This document shows, piece after piece, positions 5,513-11,051 of a DNA stretch of 11,051 nucleotides. Below the pieces are notes generated by a model that was given only the letters and a program-made list of their open reading frames with translations, had not been told where the DNA came from and searched no databases. The stretch comes from Cyanobacteriota bacterium (GTDB lineage: Bacteria; Cyanobacteriota; Cyanobacteriia; Phormidesmidales; Phormidesmidaceae), in assembly GCA_027483425.1 (NCBI GenBank), contig JAIXUR010000584.1, forward strand, positions 1-11,051, read 5' to 3'. Both the position numbers and the translations under genes were made by a program. Every line of letters starts with the position of its first letter. Position 1 is the first letter of the stretch.

Positions 5513-8500
5513 ATGACGTTTTTATCGCCTGTGAACGGCTTCAACCTCCGCCATCCTAATTTCCCCTACCGAATTACTCAGCTCATCTCTGAAGGCTCCA
5601 AAACCCTGATCTATCGCGGTGTGCGCACCAGCGATCAGCAGCCTGTGGTGCTGAAGGTGCTCAAGCAGCAGCCCCCTAGCCTCGACGATAGTCTGCGGCT
5701 GCGCAACCACTACAGCCTCACCCAGGGGCTGACTCTGCCCGGTGTGGTTCAAACCCTGGGCTTAGAAACCTATGGGCAGGGTTTGGTGTTAGTGATGGCT
5801 GATACGGGTAGTCTCTCCCTGGGGGACTATGTCCAGAGCCACCCGCTGTCGCTGCCAGAGTTTCTGTCTATTGCCATTCAGCTCGCCAATGGGCTGGCGG
5901 GCTTGCATGGGCATCGCATCATTCATAAAGACATCAAGCCGTCGAATATTTTAATTCAGCCCGAGACTCACCAGGTCTGGTTGACTGACTTTGGGTTGGC
6001 GTCGCAACTGCCCCAGGAAAGTCAGGAACTGCAACCCCCTGGCATTTTGGCAGGCACGTTGGCCTACATGTCGCCGGAGCAAACTGGGCGGATGAACCGG
6101 AGGATTGACTACCGCAGTGATTTTTATTCCCTGGGGGTGACGTTTTACGAGTTGTTGACCGGGCAGCTGCCCTTTCAAAGCGATGACCCCTTGGAGTTGG
6201 TGTATTGTCATTTGGCGAAAGATCCCCCAGACCTCCGAGGTTTTCAAAACCTCGGAGGTCTGGCAAGTATCGTGCTCAAGCTGATGGCCAAGAATGCGGA
6301 AGATCGCTACCAGAGCGCGCTGGGTTTGAGGGTTGATCTAGAAACCTGCTTGGCGCAATATACGGCAACCAAAACTATCGCAGAATTCTCCCTAGGCCAG
6401 ATGGATGACCTGGCGCAGTTCAATATTCCTCAAAAACTCTATGGACGAGAAGCAGAAGTATCCACCTTGCTATCTGCGTTTGATCGCGTTAGTGCAGGTG
6501 CAGCAGAAATGATGCTGGTGGCAGGCTTTTCAGGAATTGGCAAAACTGCGGTGATGAATGAAATTCATAAGCCCATTGTCAAACAACGAGGCTATTTCAT
6601 CAAAGGTAAATTTGATCAGTTTAATTGCAATATTCCCTTCTCAGGATTTGTGCAGGCTTTTCGCGATCTCATAGGACAATTGTTGAATGAAAGCGATCGA
6701 CAACTGACCCTATGGAAAACTAAAATTCTCGAAGCGGTGGGTGAGAATGGTCAAGTTGTGATTGAGGTCATTCCAGAGCTAGAAAGAATTATTGGATATC
6801 AACCTGCTGCTCTCGAATTATCCGCTAGCGCGGCACAGAATCGATTTAACGTCCTGCTTCAGAGATTTATTCGGGTTTTTACGACACCGGAACATCCGCT
6901 AACAATCTTCCTAGACGACCTGCAATGGGCGGATTCGGCTTCTCTAAACCTCTTGCAATTGTTGATGCAGGATGTAGGGCATCTCTTGATTTTGGGAGCC
7001 TATCGAGATAACGAAGTATCTTTAGTGCATCCATTTATTCTGACAGTGCATGGCTTGAAGCAAGCAGGGGTAACGATCGATACAATCGCCTTGCAGTCCC
7101 TCAGTCAAACCGACATCAATCAGTTGGTTGCGGATACCTTAAGTTGTGACCTTGCCTACGCAAAGCCACTAGCCGATTTGGTATATCAAAAGACCCAAGG
7201 TAATCCCTTTTTTACCACCCAGTTTCTCAAAACACTGCATCAAGAAGGGTTAATCCAGTTCCAAGTGGTTGATGAGAGCAGCCAAGGAGGATGGCAATGC
7301 AATCTCAGCCAGATCAAGATCCAATGCTTAACTGATGATGTCGTGGTATTCATGGCGCAACAGTTACAGAAGCTTCCTCAAAATACGCAAGCCATGCTAA
7401 AGCTAGCTGCCTGTATTGGATCACAGTTCGACTTGCAGACTTTAGCAATTGTTTCTGAGCGATCGCAAATAGAGACCGCTACCGCATTGTGGAAAGCAGT
7501 GGCAAAAGGCTTGATCGTTCCCCTCAATCAAATCTACAAGTTCTTTCAAATGGATTCAGAAGTTGTTCGAGAAAATTCTTCTGGGTTCCGAATTGAGGAT
7601 TCTGGTTACTGTTCCTACCGATTTCTTCACGATCGCGTACAGCAAGCAGCCTATTCTCTCATCCCAGACTCTCAAAAAGAAGTCGTTCACCTAAACATCG
7701 GTCGACTGCTTTTGGCTCGTACTTCCCTCAGCGATCGCGAGTTATTACAATTTCATATTGTAAATCAACTTAATCGAGGAGTATCTCTGATTTGTGACTC
7801 AAGAGAGCGCAAAAAACTGGCTCATCTCAACTGGCGGGCTGGAGAAAAGGCAAAGGACGCTACCGCCTACGAAGCTGCCATGAATTATCTCGAAATGGGA
7901 TTACAGCTTTTATCGTCACAATCTTGGCAAAACCAGTACGCTTTTAGCCTTGAACTGCATCAACTGGCGGTCGAAGTTGCCTATCTTACCGGTGCCTACG
8001 ATCGCATGGCAACGCTGATGGCAATCGGCTTACAAAATGCTACGAATCACTTAGATCGAGCGAAATTCTACGAAATTCAGATTCTAGCGTTATTGGCGCA
8101 AAATCAGGCAAGGGCTGCGGTGGATTACGCTCGCAATATTTTGCCCATTTTTGGCGTGCGCTTTCCCAAAAATCTATCCAAGCTGCGAACCATTCTAGAA
8201 TTCTTTGCTACGCTCTATCGCATGGTGGGCAAATCCCCTCAAGATTTGCTCAAATTGCCTGCCATGTCCGATCCCTACAAATTAACAGCCTGCAATCTGT
8301 TCAATGCTATGGGTGCAGCTTCGGCAAGAGGGATGCCAGAGATTCTGCCATTTATGACATTTATTGGCATCTCTCTCTATCTGCGTTATGGAAATATTCC
8401 CAAATCGTCGATGGCATATACGATCTATGGTTTTTTACTCTGTGAGAAGCTCGGACGCATTGATCGCGGCTATGCCATTGGTAAAGCCGCGATCGCCCTG

Positions 8501-11051
8501 TGCCACCAAACCTCATCAAAAGAAGCCTTGGCTCCCACCCTATTTCTCTGGCAGAGGTTTATTGCCTATCGTAAGGAGCCCCTACGTGACTTGTCTCCTT
8601 TGCTATTGGAAGCTTATCAAGTGAGTTTGGACGTTGGGGATATCGAATATGCTGCCTATAGTCTCTGTGTCTATTTTACCCAAGCCTATTGGACGGGACA
8701 GAATCTCATGGACTTGAAGCGGGATGCGATCGCCAGTCGTTCGGCTTTGCAAAAGCTCAAGCAACGCGCCATGACAGATATGTTCGCTCTCAACTGTCAG
8801 GGCTTAGAAAATCTCACAGTCGAAACTAAGGATGTTTGCCAACTGATTGGTCAGTTCTTTGATGAGACCACGATCGCATCAGACGATCCCCAGCTACAGG
8901 TTTATGCGAGTTTTCGCAAACTCCATCTGGCTTTCTTGTTCGATCGCTATGGGCTAGCCTTGGAACAGATCGCGATTATTGAAACGCTGCTAGAAACGCT
9001 TAATGGAACGTTTATCAAAACGCTTCTCTATTTTTATGATGCTTTGGTGAGGTTGTCACTGTATCCAAATCTGAGTAAATCCCAACAGAGAGAATTTCTA
9101 GCTAAAGTCAAGACTGATCGAAGACTTCTTTCGAAGCTGGCGAAATCTGCTCCCATGACTTATCAGCACAAGTTGCTTCTGGTGGAAGCAGAAAATCTGC
9201 GCGTCTTAGGTAAGCCCAGCCAAGCAGGAGAACTTTACGATCGCGCCATTGCTGGTGCTAAAGAAAACGACTATATCCAAGAAGAAGCGATAGCCAACGA
9301 ACTTGCCGCAAAATTTTATCTCGACTGGGGAAAAGAAAAAATTTCTCAAGCCTATATGATTGAAGCCTATTATGGCTATGTGCGTTGGGGTGCAGCCACC
9401 AAAGTCATCGACCTAGAAAATCGCTATCCCCAACTCCTCGCACCGATTCTTCAGAACTCCCTTGGTTCTGACCAGAAAAAATCTATTATCTCCTCTAGTA
9501 GAACCTCTGAAGCAATAGATTTAGCGACTCTGCTAAAAGCATCTCAAGCGATTTCTGAAGAAATTGAACTTCCAAAACTTTTGGTTGCCCTCCTAAATAT
9601 TGCAAATCTTAATTCTGGAGCAGATAAATCTGTTTTACTGCTGCAATCAGAACAGGGACTGCAAACTGTCGCCCTAGTAAAATCTGAACAGCCTTCGCAA
9701 ATCTTTCCTTCTCCAATATCGTTAGAACTCAGTGAAGATGTGGCGATTGGGATAGTCAATCAGGTTAAGCATAGTTTAGAACCCGTAGTGTTGAGTGACG
9801 CGCGGCAAGATAAACAGTTTATAAGCGATCGCTACATGCTAAGATGCCGACCTAAAAGTATTCTTTGTATTCCCATTCTGAAACAAGGCAAGTTAATAGG
9901 AATTTTATATCTAGAAAATAGTTTAACCGCAGGGGCATTTACCAGCGATCGGGTCGAAATATTAAATTCTCTCTGCTCCCAAGCAGCAATTTCCCTAGAA
10001 AATTCCCATCTATATCAACAGTTAGCTAACTACTCAAAAACCCTAGAACAGCAAGTAGAAGAGCGTACCCAAACCCTACGAACTAGCGAGGCGCGTTATC
10101 GCACGCTGGCAGAAACCTCCCCTGTAGGAATTTTTCGCAATGACAACAGCGGTGGCATGATTTATGCCAATCAACGTTGGCATGAGATCACTGGACTAAC
10201 CAAGGTCGAAAGTATTGGTGATGGTTGGCTCCAATGCATTCATCCCGACTGGCGCGATCGCCTTTTTAATGAATGGGACTACATCACTCAAGAGGGATCG
10301 CACCACTATATTGAATCCTGTCTCCAGATGCCTGACGGGACGATTAAATGGGTCTACTATCAGGCTCAACCCGAAAAAGATGCCCAGGGCAATATTATTG
10401 GCTATGTGGGCTGCCTCACCGATATCACTGACCTCAAACAAACGGAAGCTGCTCTGGAGCAACTCAACCAAACTCTACAACGTACCCTCACTGACCTGCA
10501 AACCACCCAAGCCGAACTGATCCAATCGGAAAAGATGGCGGCCTTGGGGCAACTCACCGCCAGCGTTGCCCACGAAATCAACACCCCCCTGGGGGTCATT
10601 CGCGGGGCCACAGACAATATGGTCGCGGCCTTCCGCACCTCCCTCAGGCAATGGCCTGAATTCATGCAATCTCTCACGCCCTCCCAGCAGCAGGATTTCC
10701 TGGCGTTGGTCGAGGCCGCTTTGCAAACTCAACAGTCCATTTCCACTCGAGAAGAACGTCACCTGCGGCGACAGTGGCAGGCCGAGCTGACCGCCCAAGC
10801 CATTCCCAATGCCGCCCGGCTCGCCGATCAACTCAGCCGGTTGGGGCTGCGTTCGGCTTTGCCGTCTCGCAGAGAATCGACCCTCGAGGCCTATGCCTCG
10901 ATTTTGCAGGCCCCCAATGGCTCCGACCTGTTGGAGATGGCGAACACCCTGGTTTTGCAGCAGCAGAGTGCCCGCAGCATTCAGCAGGAGGTCGATCGCG
11001 CCGCCAAGATTGTCTTTGCCCTCAAAACCTACAGCTACCAAAACGACCAGG
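5513..11051 (+). CDS. giant Ser/Thr kinase-ATPase-GAF-PAS-histidine kinase sensor (partial, runs off the window)
   Basis: I read 1846 codons from ATG 5513 without a stop; the 3' end is missing. Domains in order: (1) Ser/Thr kinase, about 15-280, with Lys48, catalytic HKDIKPSN (Asp140, Asn145), DFG 159-161 and SPE 187-189. (2) STAND/AAA-type ATPase, about 305-560, with Walker A GFSGIGKT (338-345), Walker B FLDD (Asp468/Asp469), AYRDN (497-501) and GNPFF (563-567). (3) A long helical repeat region, about 570-1320, beginning near the family signature FLHDRVQQAAY (704-714). (4) GAF, about 1345-1495. (5) A coiled coil, then PAS, about 1526-1640. (6) HisKA with His1687 (AHEINTPLG) and the long family-specific segment containing STREERHLRRQ. 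The catalytic ATPase of the histidine kinase should lie beyond 11051. This matches the cyanobacterial trifunctional kinase family. Oddities: His66 stands where the family usually has the helix-C glutamate (RNHY for RNEY), a palindrome forms residues 239-250, and base composition changes along the gene. Probably last or penultimate in the operon. Confidence 0.93.
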   Translation, partial: MTFLSPVNGFNLRHPNFPYRITQLISEGSKTLIYRGVRTSDQQPVVLKVLKQQPPSLDDSLRLRNHYSLTQGLTLPGVVQTLGLETYGQGLVLVMADTGSLSLGDYVQSHPLSLPEFLSIAIQLANGLAGLHGHRIIHKDIKPSNILIQPETHQVWLTDFGLASQLPQESQELQPPGILAGTLAYMSPEQTGRMNRRIDYRSDFYSLGVTFYELLTGQLPFQSDDPLELVYCHLAKDPPDLRGFQNLGGLASIVLKLMAKNAEDRYQSALGLRVDLETCLAQYTATKTIAEFSLGQMDDLAQFNIPQKLYGREAEVSTLLSAFDRVSAGAAEMMLVAGFSGIGKTAVMNEIHKPIVKQRGYFIKGKFDQFNCNIPFSGFVQAFRDLIGQLLNESDRQLTLWKTKILEAVGENGQVVIEVIPELERIIGYQPAALELSASAAQNRFNVLLQRFIRVFTTPEHPLTIFLDDLQWADSASLNLLQLLMQDVGHLLILGAYRDNEVSLVHPFILTVHGLKQAGVTIDTIALQSLSQTDINQLVADTLSCDLAYAKPLADLVYQKTQGNPFFTTQFLKTLHQEGLIQFQVVDESSQGGWQCNLSQIKIQCLTDDVVVFMAQQLQKLPQNTQAMLKLAACIGSQFDLQTLAIVSERSQIETATALWKAVAKGLIVPLNQIYKFFQMDSEVVRENSSGFRIEDSGYCSYRFLHDRVQQAAYSLIPDSQKEVVHLNIGRLLLARTSLSDRELLQFHIVNQLNRGVSLICDSRERKKLAHLNWRAGEKAKDATAYEAAMNYLEMGLQLLSSQSWQNQYAFSLELHQLAVEVAYLTGAYDRMATLMAIGLQNATNHLDRAKFYEIQILALLAQNQARAAVDYARNILPIFGVRFPKNLSKLRTILEFFATLYRMVGKSPQDLLKLPAMSDPYKLTACNLFNAMGAASARGMPEILPFMTFIGISLYLRYGNIPKSSMAYTIYGFLLCEKLGRIDRGYAIGKAAIALCHQTSSKEALAPTLFLWQRFIAYRKEPLRDLSPLLLEAYQVSLDVGDIEYAAYSLCVYFTQAYWTGQNLMDLKRDAIASRSALQKLKQRAMTDMFALNCQGLENLTVETKDVCQLIGQFFDETTIASDDPQLQVYASFRKLHLAFLFDRYGLALEQIAIIETLLETLNGTFIKTLLYFYDALVRLSLYPNLSKSQQREFLAKVKTDRRLLSKLAKSAPMTYQHKLLLVEAENLRVLGKPSQAGELYDRAIAGAKENDYIQEEAIANELAAKFYLDWGKEKISQAYMIEAYYGYVRWGAATKVIDLENRYPQLLAPILQNSLGSDQKKSIISSSRTSEAIDLATLLKASQAISEEIELPKLLVALLNIANLNSGADKSVLLLQSEQGLQTVALVKSEQPSQIFPSPISLELSEDVAIGIVNQVKHSLEPVVLSDARQDKQFISDRYMLRCRPKSILCIPILKQGKLIGILYLENSLTAGAFTSDRVEILNSLCSQAAISLENSHLYQQLANYSKTLEQQVEERTQTLRTSEARYRTLAETSPVGIFRNDNSGGMIYANQRWHEITGLTKVESIGDGWLQCIHPDWRDRLFNEWDYITQEGSHHYIESCLQMPDGTIKWVYYQAQPEKDAQGNIIGYVGCLTDITDLKQTEAALEQLNQTLQRTLTDLQTTQAELIQSEKMAALGQLTASVAHEINTPLGVIRGATDNMVAAFRTSLRQWPEFMQSLTPSQQQDFLALVEAALQTQQSISTREERHLRRQWQAELTAQAIPNAARLADQLSRLGLRSALPSRRESTLEAYASILQAPNGSDLLEMANTLVLQQQSARSIQQEVDRAAKIVFALKTYSYQNDQ
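6227..6263. repeat. perfect 37-bp palindrome inside the kinase coding sequence
   Basis: Arms CCAGACCTCCGAGGTTTT (6227-6244) and AAAACCTCGGAGGTCTGG (6246-6263) are exactly complementary over 18 bases around a single C at 6245. The pairing stops at once outside the arms. In the gene's frame it encodes residues 239-250, PDLRGFQNLGGL. From memory, AACCTCGGAGGTCT-type palindromes are dispersed repeats in cyanobacterial genomes, normally in spacers. I see no other copy in this window. Confidence 0.9.

Noticed and set aside
5934..6266. Minus-strand open frames beginning in or near the palindrome
   Set aside because: They lie wholly inside the giant kinase gene. Their start reads PDLRGFENLGGL only because the palindrome codes for nearly the same peptide on both strands.
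8364..8624. An 86-residue plus-strand frame and, further on, a 71-residue minus-strand frame (9544-9759)
   Set aside because: Both are inside the repeat and GAF regions of the giant gene, show no family features and have no ribosome binding site.
10196..11041. Several open frames on both strands near the right end
   Set aside because: They overlap the PAS and HisKA coding sequence of the giant gene, which has unmistakable motifs such as AHEINTPLG; the rest is GC-driven shadow coding.

Overview
The window looks like chromosome from a cyanobacterium, probably a multicellular or Leptolyngbya-like lineage. The main evidence is at least ten copies of the HIP1 octamer GCGATCGC scattered through genes and spacers. 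The gene content agrees: a cyanobacteriochrome-type GAF protein, tandem response regulators acting on cyclic di-GMP, and a giant Ser/Thr-kinase/ATPase/histidine-kinase fusion of a kind typical of cyanobacteria. No tRNA, rRNA, CRISPR array or transposase gene was seen.

Left part (1-1503). The left edge may hold the last 28 codons of a plus-strand gene. It is followed by a cluster of hairpin-forming interspersed repeats (about 75-240). Next is a minus-strand gene (836-303) for a stand-alone GAF protein carrying both cysteine motifs of DXCF cyanobacteriochromes. A spacer of about 670 bp (837-1503) separates it from the divergent plus-strand genes. I find no convincing gene there, only two inverted repeats.

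Central part (1504-5475). Three plus-strand genes follow one another with gaps of 88 and 32 bp. Their N-terminal receiver domains are close paralogues with identical spacing of landmarks, but the outputs differ: REC-GGDEF (c-di-GMP synthesis), REC-GGDEF-EAL (synthesis and/or breakdown) and REC-histidine kinase.

Right part (5513-11051). After 37 bp and a strong ribosome binding site starts a very long open frame: 1846 codons without a stop, running off the window. It encodes a Ser/Thr kinase domain, a STAND/AAA-type ATPase, a long helical repeat region, GAF, PAS and a histidine kinase dimerisation domain. The ATPase half of the histidine kinase lies beyond the window. A perfect 37-bp palindrome sits in frame inside the Ser/Thr kinase domain and supplies 12 of its codons.

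Working model (inference): genes 1504 to beyond 11051 form one operon. The giant sensor and the REC-histidine kinase feed phosphate to two c-di-GMP enzymes through near-interchangeable receivers. The divergent GAF photoreceptor candidate may add a light input.
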